From contig NZ_PKRP01000003.1 in the NCBI RefSeq assembly GCF_002855515.1, forward strand, positions 558,001 to 622,000: 64,000 nt of DNA, read 5' to 3'. How positions within the stretch are numbered: the first letter of the stretch is position 1; each line of letters opens with the position of its first letter. This document shows, in pieces, positions 8,357 through 18,044 of this stretch. Position numbers and translations under genes: made by a program. The DNA is from Rhizobium sp. TH135 (GTDB lineage: Bacteria > Pseudomonadota > Alphaproteobacteria > Rhizobiales > Rhizobiaceae). The notes under the pieces are model-generated. The model saw only the letters and a program-made list of their open reading frames with translations. It searched no databases and was not told where the DNA came from.

Positions 8357-8938
8357 TTACCCAGCAGCGCTCTGGCGAACGGCCCAGGCCAGAGCGCCAA
8401 GGGAGAGCCCGATAGCGATGAGGTTGATGCCCAGAATCAAACCGACGAGCCAGAGTGCCGCCACCGGCATCGAGGCCAGCAAGATCAGGGACAAAGCGAT
8501 CGACAGGCAGCCACTGATCAACATCCAGGTCCAGCTTGGCAGGGGGCGAACCGTCATCGCGAAGACCACCTTGGAAATACCCTCGATCATCAGAAATACG
8601 ACCATAAGCAGGGACAGCAGCAGAAGGCCTTCGCCGAGATTGCGCAGCAGCAGGATACCGAGCAGCACCGCAAGCACGGCGGAAGTGAACTGCAGCCAGA
8701 AATTCGGCGCGTGGCGGGCACTGATCAGTCCAAGGCACTGGATCAGGCCTGTGAGCACCATCAACCAGCCGAAGGTGACAACCGCCGCCGCTGACGAGAC
8801 CACAGGAAACAATGCCGCGAAGATACCAGTCACCACCAGCAGCACCGCCTCGACGAGATGGAACGTCGCATGCTTGCGCACGGACTGACGCACCGCTTCA
8901 CGATAGACCTGGGCTGCAGCATCGAGTGAGATGGTCAT
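8357..8938 (-). CDS. HdeD family membrane protein
   Basis: This 193-residue protein has about six hydrophobic segments in the HdeD (DUF308) pattern. These include LVEAVLLVVTGIFAALFPV near residue 30, the GWLMVLTGLIQCLGLISARH loop and the LEGISK-like MIEGISKVVFA near residue 120. HdeD proteins are associated with acid and general stress resistance, by an unknown mechanism. The ATG at 8938 is preceded by AAAGGAG; an upstream frame start at 9031 adds a basic, unlikely leader. It is convergent with the BON gene and stands alone. Confidence 0.87.
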   Translation of the reverse strand: MTISLDAAAQVYREAVRQSVRKHATFHLVEAVLLVVTGIFAALFPVVSSAAAVVTFGWLMVLTGLIQCLGLISARHAPNFWLQFTSAVLAVLLGILLLRNLGEGLLLLSLLMVVFLMIEGISKVVFAMTVRPLPSWTWMLISGCLSIALSLILLASMPVAALWLVGLILGINLIAIGLSLGALAWAVRQSAAG

Positions 8939-9043
8939 GGACCGCTCCTTTCGCCGGGCATCGGCCAGGCAGAATGCAGACGAGGATGGCCGGCGGCGCA
9001 TCATTGGCATTGCACCGATGATACGCCGCATTGAACGGTCGGT

Positions 9044-10066
9044 TCAATAGGCCGTCCAGCCTCCGTCGGTCGCGTAGATGCCGCCGGTAAAATTGGACGC
9101 CTCGTCAGACAGCAGGAACAACATCATGCCCACCTGCTCGTCGACAGTCGCCGGACGATGCTTCTTGTCGGTATAGGCAAGGATGCTGTCGATCTTGATG
9201 CGCCCCATGGTGGGACCGGTCGCAGCCTTCGAAGAAAGCGCAACCAGTTCACCCGCACGCGCCACCATCGGCGTATCGGTGGCAGCCATGTTCACCGAAT
9301 TGACCCTGATCCCGTACGGCGCATAGTCGATCGCTGCATTTCGGGTCAGTCCGGTCACGGCATGCTTGCTCGCCACATAGGCCGGATTGCCGGAAAGACC
9401 CGTCATGCCGGCAATGGAGCCTACATTGACGATCGCTCCGCCGGCGCTCTGCTTGACCAGCTGCTTCAACTGCGCACGCATGCTGTAGAACACGCCGGTC
9501 GCATTCGTCTTGAACACATTATCCCAGTAGAGATCGCTGGCCTCGTGGATGGGAGCGAAGATCAGATCGCGCTGCTTGTCGAAATTGATCGGATCACCCG
9601 AATAGACGCCGTCCATCACCCCGGCATTGTTGAGAGCACCGTCGAGCTTGCCAAACTGCGATACGGCCTGGGCAACGGCCTGCTCCGAGACGGCGGGGTC
9701 GCCGACGTCGCCGAACACGAAAACGCTCTTTCCGCCGCCAGCCAGAATGGAATTGTGCGTCGCCTCTCCGAGATCCTTGATCCAGTCAACGCCGACGACA
9801 TTCGCCCCTTCACGCGCAAGCCTGATCGCCGCTGCCTGCCCCATCCCCCGCGCAGATCCGGTCACGACGAAGGTGCGCCCTTGGAAGCGATTGGAGATGA
9901 AAAAATCACTTGGCGTAGATGTGATGTCGACCACAGCATTTCCGTCCGGTCGACCACCCCCCATCTGCGCAGCGGCCGTGTTACCCGCGACACCATCCAT
10001 CACCGCGCTCGCTGCCACCGCTCCTGCCGCAAGCGACACGCCCTTCAACAAATCCCGTCTGTCCAT
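9044..10066 (-). CDS. Tat-exported short-chain dehydrogenase/reductase (SDR)
   Basis: This 340-residue protein starts with a twin-arginine signal ([10 protein letters not shown], then a hydrophobic stretch to about residue 33 ending in TAAAQ). A complete classical SDR follows: TGSARGMG nucleotide-binding motif at residues 69-76, NNAG, a Ser in NVGSIAG, and the catalytic YVASK. The C-terminus [13 protein letters not shown] is family-typical. Substrate is unknown. Export of an NAD(P)-dependent enzyme implies folding with cofactor in the cytosol before Tat transport. The ATG at 10066 has GAGGA upstream. It lies 29 bp downstream of the outer-membrane barrel gene, so the two form an operon. Confidence 0.85.
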   Translation of the reverse strand: MDRRDLLKGVSLAAGAVAASAVMDGVAGNTAAAQMGGGRPDGNAVVDITSTPSDFFISNRFQGRTFVVTGSARGMGQAAAIRLAREGANVVGVDWIKDLGEATHNSILAGGGKSVFVFGDVGDPAVSEQAVAQAVSQFGKLDGALNNAGVMDGVYSGDPINFDKQRDLIFAPIHEASDLYWDNVFKTNATGVFYSMRAQLKQLVKQSAGGAIVNVGSIAGMTGLSGNPAYVASKHAVTGLTRNAAIDYAPYGIRVNSVNMAATDTPMVARAGELVALSSKAATGPTMGRIKIDSILAYTDKKHRPATVDEQVGMMLFLLSDEASNFTGGIYATDGGWTAY

Positions 10067-10095
10067 TCCGGCATCCTCCTCAGTGGTTGGTAAAA

Positions 10096-11889
10096 TCAGA
10101 ACGCCACGCGTAGGAACGCCATGGCACTCCACCAGGTATCGGCAGCACCCGAAGTCGCTTCCTTGACGGCCTCACCGGGGAAAGTCGCGGCAACATGGCC
10201 TTGCAACATCACCCTTTGCGAGATGAACCACTTGGCCGTGAGATTGGCCTCGTAGCCGAGCTCTTTCGAACCGAGGAATGAGAGGGCCGGGTTGCCCCCG
10301 AGGTTTGTTGCGCTATCGGCCGTGAAGATCCAGAACTGCGGGACCAGTTCGACCCGAGGACTAGGTTTCAAGCGCAACTGCAGGCGGTGCGCGACGAGGT
10401 TGCTGTCCTGAAACACCTTGAAATGATTGATGCCCTGGACCCACTGTTCACCGTTACCGCCGGACAGCAGAGGGTCCCAGCGTTCGAACCGAGCCGTACC
10501 GGGGTCATCACCGGAAAACTGCGCATAGCGATAGCTCACCACGGGCTGCCACGCGAGTTCGGAGAACTGGTAGCCGACTTCGGCCGCAAGCGCTGTCGCA
10601 TGCATGTCAAAATTATCGTTGCGCTGCAGGGCGAATTCAGCGTTTCCGAAGAAGTCGCCATTCGGCTGATCCCAACGGATGCGCGCATTGAACACCTCCA
10701 GTCCGTCACGTCCCAGAGTGGCAGTCGCTGGATTGGGCGCCGTCGTGGCAAAGTAGGAATAGTCAGACTCGAGAACCCTGATATAGCTGCCGCCCAACTT
10801 GAAACCGCCACCGATCAGGCTCTCGACGTTCAGTCCCACCATGCGCGTCCGGGAATCGACGACCGGAAGTTCGTCCGGATCGAGATAGAAGATTTCGGCG
10901 AGACTGTTGTTGTAGCGCAACTGCCCCAGAACCAGCATGTCGGCGGCCCAGCGCGGATTGGATTGCAGCGCAGCCCGCTCGTCGCCATTGGACGCGGTAT
11001 TGCCGATGATCATGCTGTCGGCGATGGCATATCGCTTTCGTCCGACCGAGGCGTTCCAGACCAGCCGGTCACCGGAATCAAAGGTTTCACCGCCGACGAG
11101 GCCGAGATAGGCATCCTCGATGCCGAGATAGGCGCGGCTTTCATCCGTGAAGAGCTCAGTGCCGGCCGAACCGCTCAAGATCCCGCTCAGACCGCCATAG
11201 AGGTAGATGTCGCCGTTGAGCGGGGTCAACCCATAAAGACCCGTATGGACGAAACCTTCGCCCCATCCGCTCGCCCCGCTTCCGGCTGTGTCTCCAGACG
11301 CCAGCGGATTCCCGTTGAGGAACAGGTCGGGGCGTCCATACCAAGCATCGACATTGCCATAGAGCATTGTCAGGGTTTCGAGCTTGCCGACAATAATGGT
11401 CCCTTCACTATCGTAAAGGATGGGCAGATCCTTGGCATCGCCGGTGACAAGGTAACCGCGATCCTCTTGCAGGATCTGATCGCTGAGCGTCGCATTGATC
11501 GTGAGAGCGACCCCGCCTGAACGCCCGGAATCAACAACAAGGTCAGCGGATGCGACCGGCGCCTGACGGGATGCCCGGGCAATCGCGATCTCCACTTCGG
11601 CCCGACTGAAGGCTACACCGGGAAAGAGACCGATACTCCGCCGTATTAGATCGATCATGCGACCATTGGCAGCGGCGTCGCGCGACGGATTGGCCAGAAC
11701 AACATCAATGCTCTCGACGACCCGTCCTTCGTCTGACGAAGGTGTCTGTGCGTGGACCACCCTTTGCATACCCAGCGCAAGCAGGACGATTACAGCAGTC
11801 GTAAAGACTACATAAGCAGGGAGACCACGAGGCGGGACTGGCGCACGCTTCAAAGCGATAATCGCCAAATCGGCAAGTGTTTGATACAT
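10096..11889 (-). CDS. Outer-membrane beta-barrel protein, alginate-export-like
   Basis: This ~597-residue protein has an N-terminal signal/anchor segment (about residues 22-47, ending HAQ) and a soluble region of about 90 residues with an alternating pattern resembling a POTRA or secretin-type domain. A long aromatic-rich barrel region follows, ending in ...FLRVAF with the terminal Phe typical of Bam substrates. The C-terminal third ([11 protein letters not shown] ... WDPLLSGG) resembles the alginate-export family (AlgE-like). Substrate is unknown. I took the ATG at 11889; a GTG at 11916 is possible. It precedes the Tat-exported SDR in one operon. Confidence 0.75.
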   Translation of the reverse strand: MYQTLADLAIIALKRAPVPPRGLPAYVVFTTAVIVLLALGMQRVVHAQTPSSDEGRVVESIDVVLANPSRDAAANGRMIDLIRRSIGLFPGVAFSRAEVEIAIARASRQAPVASADLVVDSGRSGGVALTINATLSDQILQEDRGYLVTGDAKDLPILYDSEGTIIVGKLETLTMLYGNVDAWYGRPDLFLNGNPLASGDTAGSGASGWGEGFVHTGLYGLTPLNGDIYLYGGLSGILSGSAGTELFTDESRAYLGIEDAYLGLVGGETFDSGDRLVWNASVGRKRYAIADSMIIGNTASNGDERAALQSNPRWAADMLVLGQLRYNNSLAEIFYLDPDELPVVDSRTRMVGLNVESLIGGGFKLGGSYIRVLESDYSYFATTAPNPATATLGRDGLEVFNARIRWDQPNGDFFGNAEFALQRNDNFDMHATALAAEVGYQFSELAWQPVVSYRYAQFSGDDPGTARFERWDPLLSGGNGEQWVQGINHFKVFQDSNLVAHRLQLRLKPSPRVELVPQFWIFTADSATNLGGNPALSFLGSKELGYEANLTAKWFISQRVMLQGHVAATFPGEAVKEATSGAADTWWSAMAFLRVAF

Positions 11890-12059
11890 AACGCCCACCA
11901 CAAACCTGCCAAACACGATATGAGCGTATGCCGATCCTCACCTTAAGCAACAACTAAAAATTATATACGAAAAATTGCATCCAGCCGTGTGCCACAATCG
12001 ATATAAAGGAATCTTGGAGAAGTATCGCAGCGAGATCACGCGTCGTGCATACGGACAAC

Positions 12060-12091
12060 AAAAAACCCGGCTCGAAGGCCGGGTTCTTTTT
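12060..12091 (-). terminator. Rho-independent terminator after tRNA-Leu
   Basis: On the minus strand AACCCGGC and GCCGGGTT pair around a CTTCGA loop and are followed by a T-run. It begins immediately after the tRNA-Leu 3' end and ends that transcript. Confidence 0.85.
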
Positions 12092-12176
12092 TGGTGCGGT
12101 CGAGAAGACTCGAACTTCCACGGGTTGCCCCACAGCGACCTCAACGCTGCGCGTCTACCAATTCCGCCACGACCGC
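12092..12176 (-). tRNA. tRNA-Leu (anticodon GAG)
   Basis: The minus strand folds as an 85-nt class II tRNA. The acceptor stem is GCGGTCG/CGACCGC, the D-arm is GGCGGAATTGGTAGACGC, and the anticodon stem CAGCG/CGCTG holds a TTGAGGT loop with anticodon GAG. A short variable arm and the T-arm GTTCGAGTC follow, with an encoded CCA end at 12092-12094. It reads CUC and CUU leucine codons. A terminator follows directly. No integrase or att-like duplication is seen next to it. Confidence 0.95.
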
Positions 12177-12390
12177 ATCGTGGTAGGCGCCGAATTGCTC
12201 CGGCGGGGCTGCATGTAGCAAAAGCCTCTGGGGTCCACAAGCCCGCCGTGACAGATTTTTGAAAATTCGTCATGGGCGGTGGAAAAGCCCTCAGGATGGG
12301 GGTGGCTGGAGCCCTTGAAGTCTGGGGCTTTTCTTGCCAAATAAAGGAAAAACAAGGCTTTGCGCCTATCCACAGCCGAAGGCAAATTTC

Positions 12391-13107
12391 ATGCTCCGCA
12401 CTGATCTCGACCTTTCCATGCACGCCCAAGAAGGCTCCGCCCCGGTGCGCTGGCGAGTCGCCGACGGACTCGTCGGATATGAGGACGCGGTTGCGGAGAT
12501 GGAGCGGCAGGTAGCGGATATCGCTGATGGCAAGGCAGACGAACTGGTATGGCTGGTGGAGCACCCTGCCCTCTATACCGCTGGCACGAGTGCCGATTCC
12601 AAGGACCTGATCGAGCCGGATCGCTTCCCGGTCTTTGCCACCGGCCGCGGCGGCGAGTACACCTATCATGGCCCCGGCCAGCGCGTTGCCTATGTGATGC
12701 TCGACCTCAAACGCCGCCGCCAGGATGTGCGAGCCTACGTAGCTGCACTCGAAGAAGTCGTCATCCGCACGCTCGACAGCATGAACGTCAAAGGCGAGCG
12801 CCGCGAGGACCGCGTCGGCGTCTGGGTGCGTCGTCCGGAAAAGCCTGCCCTGCCGGATGGCACCATGAGCGAGGACAAAGTTGCAGCACTCGGCATCCGC
12901 TTGCGGCGCTGGGTGAGCTTTCACGGGCTGTCGATCAATGTCGACCCGGACCTCTCCCATTTCGGCGGCATCGTGCCCTGCGGGATCTCCGCCTATGGCG
13001 TGACCAGCCTGGTCGATCTTGGCCTGCCCGTGATGATGGCGGATGTCGACATCCGGTTGCGCGAGGCATTCGAAGACGTCTTCGGCCCGACGACGAACGC
13101 CGCCTGA
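12391..13107 (+). CDS. lipB: Octanoyltransferase LipB
   Basis: This 238-residue enzyme transfers octanoate from octanoyl-ACP to lipoyl-domain lysines, the first step of lipoate synthesis in the cytosol. Visible motifs are the [12 protein letters not shown] substrate loop near residues 86-97, the catalytic Lys in [17 protein letters not shown], and the catalytic Cys in IVPCGIS near residue 205. The length is normal for the longer alphaproteobacterial form. I chose ATG 12391 (MLRTDLDL) over an upstream frame start at 12334 because homologues begin here and GAAGG precedes it. Its 3' end converges with the XRE regulator gene, 4 bp away. Confidence 0.95.
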   Translation: MLRTDLDLSMHAQEGSAPVRWRVADGLVGYEDAVAEMERQVADIADGKADELVWLVEHPALYTAGTSADSKDLIEPDRFPVFATGRGGEYTYHGPGQRVAYVMLDLKRRRQDVRAYVAALEEVVIRTLDSMNVKGERREDRVGVWVRRPEKPALPDGTMSEDKVAALGIRLRRWVSFHGLSINVDPDLSHFGGIVPCGISAYGVTSLVDLGLPVMMADVDIRLREAFEDVFGPTTNAA

Positions 13108-13111
13108 GGGC

Positions 13112-13549
13112 TTACGCCCGCCCCATGACGGGCCCGCCGAGATCGCCGGCATCCCGCCGACGCTCGTCTCGCTCTTCATAGGTTTCGATCTGTCGGGCGA
13201 TCTTTTCGATGAGGCGCCCGCATTCAAGATGGGCATCGGTCAGGCGCTGCAGTTCCAGCTTCAGCGCCTCCAGCGGCAAGTCTCCGGATTCCTGGATCGG
13301 ACCCGAGCCAACTCCGGTCATCAGCCACATCGGCGAAACACCGAGAATGCCGGCGAGATCGATTAGGCTCGACGGACGTGGCTCCGCGCGGTCGGCTTCC
13401 CAGGCGAGAAGGTTGTCGCGTTTCACGCCGATGCGATTTGCGACATCGGCAAGCGAAAGACCGGAGGCGTCACGCGCCGCGGAAAGGCGCCCTCCAAGCG
13501 TATCGTCACTCGAATCCGTCATACGGGAAAAACGCTCGCGTGCGGGCAT
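13112..13549 (-). CDS. XRE family helix-turn-helix regulator
   Basis: This 145-residue protein has a Cro/CI-type helix-turn-helix near residues 20-75 (LGGRLSAARDASGLSLADVANRIGVKRDNLLAWE, then PRPSSLIDLAGILGVSPMWLMTG). A C-terminal helix (about 90-130) is rich in Leu and Glu and probably dimerises. The start is fixed by a perfect AGGAGG six bases upstream of ATG 13549. Targets are unknown. It is convergent with lipB and divergent from the DMT transporter, with 283 bp between them. That gap must contain both promoters; I recognised no operator in it. Confidence 0.88.
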   Translation of the reverse strand: MPARERFSRMTDSSDDTLGGRLSAARDASGLSLADVANRIGVKRDNLLAWEADRAEPRPSSLIDLAGILGVSPMWLMTGVGSGPIQESGDLPLEALKLELQRLTDAHLECGRLIEKIARQIETYEERDERRRDAGDLGGPVMGRA

Positions 13550-13832
13550 TCGCGACCTCCTGATCGTTTCGTTCCGTCGAGCCAGGTGCCGACGGCTGAC
13601 AAAGTTCCGATCTCACATCGCTACATTAGCGGATGCATAGACCCCGCATCTTTCCCGGCGCGCCACCCACGAGTGTAAACCCGCCACATGGCCTCAGCCG
13701 AAAGATGCGTACAAACGCCTGATAAACGCGAAGGTCATTCCTTTGTTCCCGAGTTTCTTTCACTTGATTACGAGGGGCGGGTCATGCTTGTTCAGCGAAC
13801 GCAGCACGCTCCTCTTTTTCCGAGTCTCTTCC

Positions 13833-14765
13833 ATGCTCAGCTCGTCTTCCACTCCTTTTCGCGGCATGGTCCTCATGGCGGGCTGCATGCTCGTCCTGCC
13901 GGTGATGGACGCGATCGCCAAATACATGGCGACGGTGGAGGGCATGTCACCGGGGCAGATCACCTTCTATCGCTTCTTCTTCCAGCTGGCCTCGGTGCTC
14001 CCGCTCCTGATTGCGATCAACGGCATGGGCGCTTTTTCGGCCAAGCGCCCCTGGATCAATCTGTTGCGCGGCGCAATCCACGGCGCGGCAAGTCTGATGT
14101 TCTTCATGGCCGTCAAATACATGCCGCTGGCCGATGTCTTCGCGATCTATTTCGTCGAGCCCTTCATCCTGACGGCGATGTCGGCGGTTTTCCTCAAGGA
14201 GAAGGTCGGCTGGCGCCGATGGCTGGCGATTGCGGTCGGCTTTGGCGGTGCGATGATCGTCATTCAGCCGAGCTATGAAGTCTTCGGCCTAACCGCCCTG
14301 CTCCCAGTCGCCTGTGCATTCCTTTATGCGCTCTATATGTTCCTCAACCGCGCGATCGGAGAGGCTGATTCACCGATGACCATGCAGACCATGGCAGGCA
14401 TCGGCGGAACGTTGTTCATGGGGGCGACGCTGCTGCTCGGAACCGCAGCCGGCGATGCAGATTTCGAGATTGCACTCCCGACTTCCGCCCTTGGGCTCGG
14501 GCTGCTGATCATTCTGGGCGCGATTTCCGGCTATATTCACCTGCTCGTCGTCCGCGCCTTCCGCATGGCGACCCTCTCGGTGCTGGCGCCGTTCCAGTAT
14601 TTCGAAATCATTGCGGCCGTTGCACTCGGCTATCTCCTGTTTGACGAGTTTCCAACGCCATCGAAATGGCTGGGCATCCTGATCATCGTGGGTTCCGGCC
14701 TCTTCATTCTCTGGCGGGAGCAGAAGCGGGCATCCCCCGCTCAAACGGTGCCGGAAGCGGGCTGA
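13833..14765 (+). CDS. EamA/DMT family transporter
   Basis: This ~310-residue integral membrane protein has ten hydrophobic segments in two EamA repeats. The first repeat includes LPVMDAIAKYMA and YFVEPFILTAMSAVFLKEKVGWRRW; the second includes FQYFEIIAAVALGYLLFDEFPTPSKWLG. Such proteins export metabolites or amino acids; the substrate cannot be read from the sequence. I took ATG 13833 (MLSSSSTP), consistent with homologues; an earlier start at 13743 would add a 30-residue leader without homology. It is probably monocistronic. The next gene starts about 100 bp downstream on the same strand. Confidence 0.85.
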   Translation: MLSSSSTPFRGMVLMAGCMLVLPVMDAIAKYMATVEGMSPGQITFYRFFFQLASVLPLLIAINGMGAFSAKRPWINLLRGAIHGAASLMFFMAVKYMPLADVFAIYFVEPFILTAMSAVFLKEKVGWRRWLAIAVGFGGAMIVIQPSYEVFGLTALLPVACAFLYALYMFLNRAIGEADSPMTMQTMAGIGGTLFMGATLLLGTAAGDADFEIALPTSALGLGLLIILGAISGYIHLLVVRAFRMATLSVLAPFQYFEIIAAVALGYLLFDEFPTPSKWLGILIIVGSGLFILWREQKRASPAQTVPEAG

Positions 14766-14868
14766 GCCAAGCGGCAGGATATGTTGCATTTGAGCGATTC
14801 CAGCGATGGAATCGTAAGGCTTCTCGCTTAGGTTGGGCCAATCAATCCTCACCATTGGGAGAGCCTTC

Positions 14869-16140
14869 TTGGCGACACATCAGGCCGCAGTCTTTCTGGC
14901 CGCGTTCAACCTCGCCCTGCTGTGGCTCCTGATGGCAGCCCCGCTCGGGCGCCGGACGATCCGTGTGAGCCGGATCATCCGCGAGCGCCCGGAGGAACTC
15001 TGGAACATCACGCGGCCTGCCGGTGATCTCACGGCCTGGCACCCGAACGTGATCTCCGTGGAGCCTGTCGACGGCAAGCCGGATCTGATCGAGTTCGCCT
15101 ACCGGAACCCGGACCGCCACGGCCGTCCGAGCCGACGCACCATGATCGTCGATCGCACCGCCATGACCGCTGGCACCTGCTTTTCCTGCGACCTGAGGGT
15201 GGTCGGCGACAGCACGCTCGATCAAACCTTCTGGGAAGGCTACCGGGAAAGCCGGAAGGTCGAGCGCGCGCCGCTGGGCAGCCGGGTCACATTCGAGCAG
15301 ACGGACAACTATCGCGGCCTTGCCTTCTATCTCTTCCGCAAAATGGCGCTGTCCCGCGAACTGGCCTCGCTGAAAGACCATGTCGAGGAACGCCACAGCT
15401 CAGGCTTCCTGCATTTCGAGCATCCGGCCTGGCAGACGGTGCTGGTCATCATCTCCACCCTTCTGCTCTGGCCGTTCTTCAGTCTGACGGCCACAGGCCT
15501 GATGATGTCGGTCTTCCTGACGCTGGTCATCCTGCTGCACGAACTCGGGCACATGGTGGCCTACCGCGCCTTTGGCCATCCGAGCGTCCGGATGATCTTC
15601 GTGCCGCTTCTGGGCGGGATCGCGATCGGTGGGCGGCCCTATAACAGCCATTTCGAGGTGGCGACCTGCGCCCTCATGGGAGCGGGCTTTTCTGCGCTTC
15701 TGGTGCCGATCCTGGTCGCAGCGCACCAGTCGGTGCAAGGCATTCCGCATCCGGCCGCCATGGACGGTCCGACATTGGTCTTCCTGGTAATTCTCGGAGC
15801 CTTCAACCTGTTGAACTTGCTGCCGACTTACCGCTTTGATGGCGGACAGGTTCTGCGCCAGGTCTTCGAAGGGCAAAGTGCGCTCGCCATCACCAGTTTC
15901 GTCGTGACAGGTGTGATCTTGTGGACAGGCTGGCGGATCGGCCTAGAGGCGCCGATGCTGATCGGTGGCCTGATGATTTTCATCCTGCTCAGCCTGATCA
16001 GGACGAAATCGATCAAGCCGCGCGAGGCGCTGGTGCCGATGAATGCAGCCGAAAGGCTGATGACCGGCTTTGGCTATTACGCAGCGCTCGCCATTCATGC
16101 CTATGCCGTCATCTATGCCTGCGACAGGTTGTTTGATTGA
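14869..16140 (+). CDS. SRPBCC domain fused to site-2-protease-type M50 metallopeptidase
   Basis: This 423-residue protein joins two modules. After one N-terminal membrane helix (about residues 5-25), residues 30-160 form an SRPBCC/START-like lipid- or ligand-binding domain (RIIRERPEELWNIT ... DLTAWHPNVISVEPV). Residues about 188-400 carry a membrane-embedded M50 protease: zinc motif HELGH at 224-228 in a hydrophobic segment and the second motif NLLPTYRFDGG with Asp324. All three expected zinc ligands are present. The TTG at 14869 is chosen because GGGAGAG lies five bases upstream. It probably performs intramembrane proteolysis; substrate unknown. Confidence 0.85.
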   Translation: MATHQAAVFLAAFNLALLWLLMAAPLGRRTIRVSRIIRERPEELWNITRPAGDLTAWHPNVISVEPVDGKPDLIEFAYRNPDRHGRPSRRTMIVDRTAMTAGTCFSCDLRVVGDSTLDQTFWEGYRESRKVERAPLGSRVTFEQTDNYRGLAFYLFRKMALSRELASLKDHVEERHSSGFLHFEHPAWQTVLVIISTLLLWPFFSLTATGLMMSVFLTLVILLHELGHMVAYRAFGHPSVRMIFVPLLGGIAIGGRPYNSHFEVATCALMGAGFSALLVPILVAAHQSVQGIPHPAAMDGPTLVFLVILGAFNLLNLLPTYRFDGGQVLRQVFEGQSALAITSFVVTGVILWTGWRIGLEAPMLIGGLMIFILLSLIRTKSIKPREALVPMNAAERLMTGFGYYAALAIHAYAVIYACDRLFD

Positions 16141-16197
16141 GGCGTACCATCACCGTCCAAGCTTGACATCGCCGGGCGCTCAGGTTCCAAGAAGCGC

Positions 16198-16815
16198 ATG
16201 GACACCGCGAACACACCCCTCTCCGCCGGCTATCACGATGTTGCGCCCGACATGCTGGCGACCATCGTTACCTGCCTTGAAATGACGGCGAGACCCGCGC
16301 TCCGCGCCAATCCGCCGACGGATGGATTGACGGTCGAGCGCTGGCATTCGCCGTCGCTCGACGACTATCGCGCGCTCTATCGCCGGGTCGGCGAAGACTG
16401 GCTCTGGGTCTCGCGCGCAGTGATGGCCGACGATGCTCTGCTGGCGATCATCGGAGACCCCGCAGTCGAGATCTATGCCATGATGCGAGATGGCGAGCGG
16501 TTGGGCCTGCTGGAACTCGACTTCCGCGAGGCCGTGCAATGCGAACTGTCCTTCTTCGGGCTCGACCAGAGCCTGATCGGCGCTGGCGCAGGGCGCATCC
16601 TGATGAATGTCGCGATCGAGAAGGCCTGGGAGAAACCCATTCAGCGATTCTGGGTGCACACCTGCCATCTCGACCACCCGGCCGCCCTTGCCTTCTACCA
16701 GCGCTCAGGCTTCAAACCTTACAAGCGCATGGTCGAGATCTTCGAAGACCCGCGTCAGACCGGGAAACTGCGGGCGGATGCCGCTCAGCATTTCCCGATC
16801 CTGAAGTCTGAATAG
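16198..16815 (+). CDS. GNAT family N-acetyltransferase
   Basis: This 205-residue protein has a GNAT core in its second half. The acetyl-CoA-binding stretch around residues 122-140 reads LIGAGAGRILMNVAIEKAW, and the later strand-helix includes HPAALAFYQRSGFKPYKR near residues 160-178. The N-terminal ~50 residues are not clearly conserved. The acceptor substrate is unknown. AAGAAG precedes the ATG. It lies 57 bp after the M50 protease gene on the same strand; a hairpin follows about 27 bp after its stop. Confidence 0.85.
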   Translation: MDTANTPLSAGYHDVAPDMLATIVTCLEMTARPALRANPPTDGLTVERWHSPSLDDYRALYRRVGEDWLWVSRAVMADDALLAIIGDPAVEIYAMMRDGERLGLLELDFREAVQCELSFFGLDQSLIGAGAGRILMNVAIEKAWEKPIQRFWVHTCHLDHPAALAFYQRSGFKPYKRMVEIFEDPRQTGKLRADAAQHFPILKSE

Positions 16816-16841
16816 CCAAGAAAAATCAGACTATTGATAAA

Positions 16842-16866
16842 ATCCGGCTCGCCCCTTGAGCCGGAT
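16842..16866. repeat. Hairpin upstream of frmA
   Basis: ATCCGGCTC (16842-16850) and GAGCCGGAT (16858-16866) form a perfect 9-bp stem with a 7-base loop, 50 bp before the frmA start. There is no T-run on the plus strand, so it is a weak terminator candidate for the GNAT gene or a leader structure of frmA. Confidence 0.45.
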
Positions 16867-16916
16867 GGCAATGCCGTGCGAAAGTCCGGCCCAACGATTT
16901 GTCAGGGAGAAAAACC

Positions 16917-18044
16917 ATGGATGTTCGCGCCGCCGTCGCCGTTCAGGCTGGAAAGCCGCTCGAGGTCATGACCGTTCAGCTGGAAGGCCCGCGCGCGGGC
17001 GAAGTGCTGATCGAGGTCAAGGCCACGGGGATCTGTCACACCGACGATTTCACCCTGTCGGGTGCCGATCCGGAAGGTCTGTTCCCGGCGATCCTCGGCC
17101 ATGAAGGTGCAGGCATCGTCGTTGATGTCGGCCCGGGGGTCACCTCGGTGAAGAAGGGCGATCACGTTATTCCGCTCTACACGCCGGAATGCCGCGAGTG
17201 CTATTCCTGCCTGTCCCGCAAGACCAATCTCTGCACCGCGATCCGTTCCACCCAGGGCCAGGGTCTGATGCCGGATGGCACGAGCCGTTTCTCGATCGGC
17301 AAGGACAAGATCCACCACTACATGGGCTGCTCGACCTTCGCGAACTACACGGTTCTGCCGGAGATCGCGGTCGCCAAGGTCAACCCGGACGCGCCCTTCG
17401 ACAAGATCTGCTACATCGGCTGCGGCGTGACGACCGGCATCGGCGCCGTCATCAACACGGCCAAGGTCGAGATCGGCGCAACCGCGATCGTCTTCGGTCT
17501 CGGCGGCATTGGTCTGAACGTGCTGCAGGGCCTGCGCCTTGCCGGCGCCGACATGATCATCGGCGTCGACATCAACCCCGATCGCAAGGCCTGGGGCGAG
17601 AAGTTCGGCATGACGCATTTCGTCAATCCGAAGGAAGTCGAAGGCGATATCGTGCCGTATCTCGTCAACATGACCAAGCGCAATGGCGACCTGATCGGCG
17701 GCGCCGACTACACCTTCGACTGCACCGGCAATACCAAGGTCATGCGCCAGGCACTCGAAGCCTCGCATCGCGGCTGGGGCAAGTCTGTCATCATCGGCGT
17801 GGCCGGTGCCGGCCAGGAGATCTCGACGCGTCCCTTCCAACTGGTGACCGGCCGCAACTGGATGGGCACGGCCTTTGGCGGGGCACGCGGCCGTACCGAC
17901 GTGCCGAAGATCGTCGACTGGTACATGGAGGGCAAGATCCAGATCGACCCGATGATCACCCACACCATGCCGCTCGAAGACATCAACAAGGGTTTCGACA
18001 TGATGCACAAGGGCGAGAGCATCCGGGGCGTCGTAGTCTATTGA
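16917..18044 (+). CDS. frmA: S-(hydroxymethyl)glutathione dehydrogenase / class III alcohol dehydrogenase
   Basis: This 375-residue enzyme oxidises S-hydroxymethylglutathione to S-formylglutathione, the first enzymatic step of glutathione-dependent formaldehyde removal, and may also reduce S-nitrosoglutathione. Visible features are the catalytic zinc ligands in GICHTDDF, GHEGAG and CYIGCGVTTG, the structural-zinc cluster CRECYSCLSRKTNLC, and the Rossmann motif GLGGIGLNV. AGGGAGA precedes ATG 16917. Its stop overlaps the next GNAT gene by four bases (TTGA). The partner hydrolase fghA lies 2.3 kb downstream on the same strand. Confidence 0.97.
   Translation: MDVRAAVAVQAGKPLEVMTVQLEGPRAGEVLIEVKATGICHTDDFTLSGADPEGLFPAILGHEGAGIVVDVGPGVTSVKKGDHVIPLYTPECRECYSCLSRKTNLCTAIRSTQGQGLMPDGTSRFSIGKDKIHHYMGCSTFANYTVLPEIAVAKVNPDAPFDKICYIGCGVTTGIGAVINTAKVEIGATAIVFGLGGIGLNVLQGLRLAGADMIIGVDINPDRKAWGEKFGMTHFVNPKEVEGDIVPYLVNMTKRNGDLIGGADYTFDCTGNTKVMRQALEASHRGWGKSVIIGVAGAGQEISTRPFQLVTGRNWMGTAFGGARGRTDVPKIVDWYMEGKIQIDPMITHTMPLEDINKGFDMMHKGESIRGVVVY

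Noticed and set aside
12057-12390. Integration site for a genomic island at tRNA-Leu
   Set aside because: No integrase, no repeated tRNA 3' end and only housekeeping genes on either side; a normal terminator follows the tRNA.
13550-13832. N-terminal extension or extra gene upstream of the DMT transporter
   Set aside because: The in-frame extension from 13743 has no homology-like pattern and lacks a good ribosome site; I see no independent gene in the gap.
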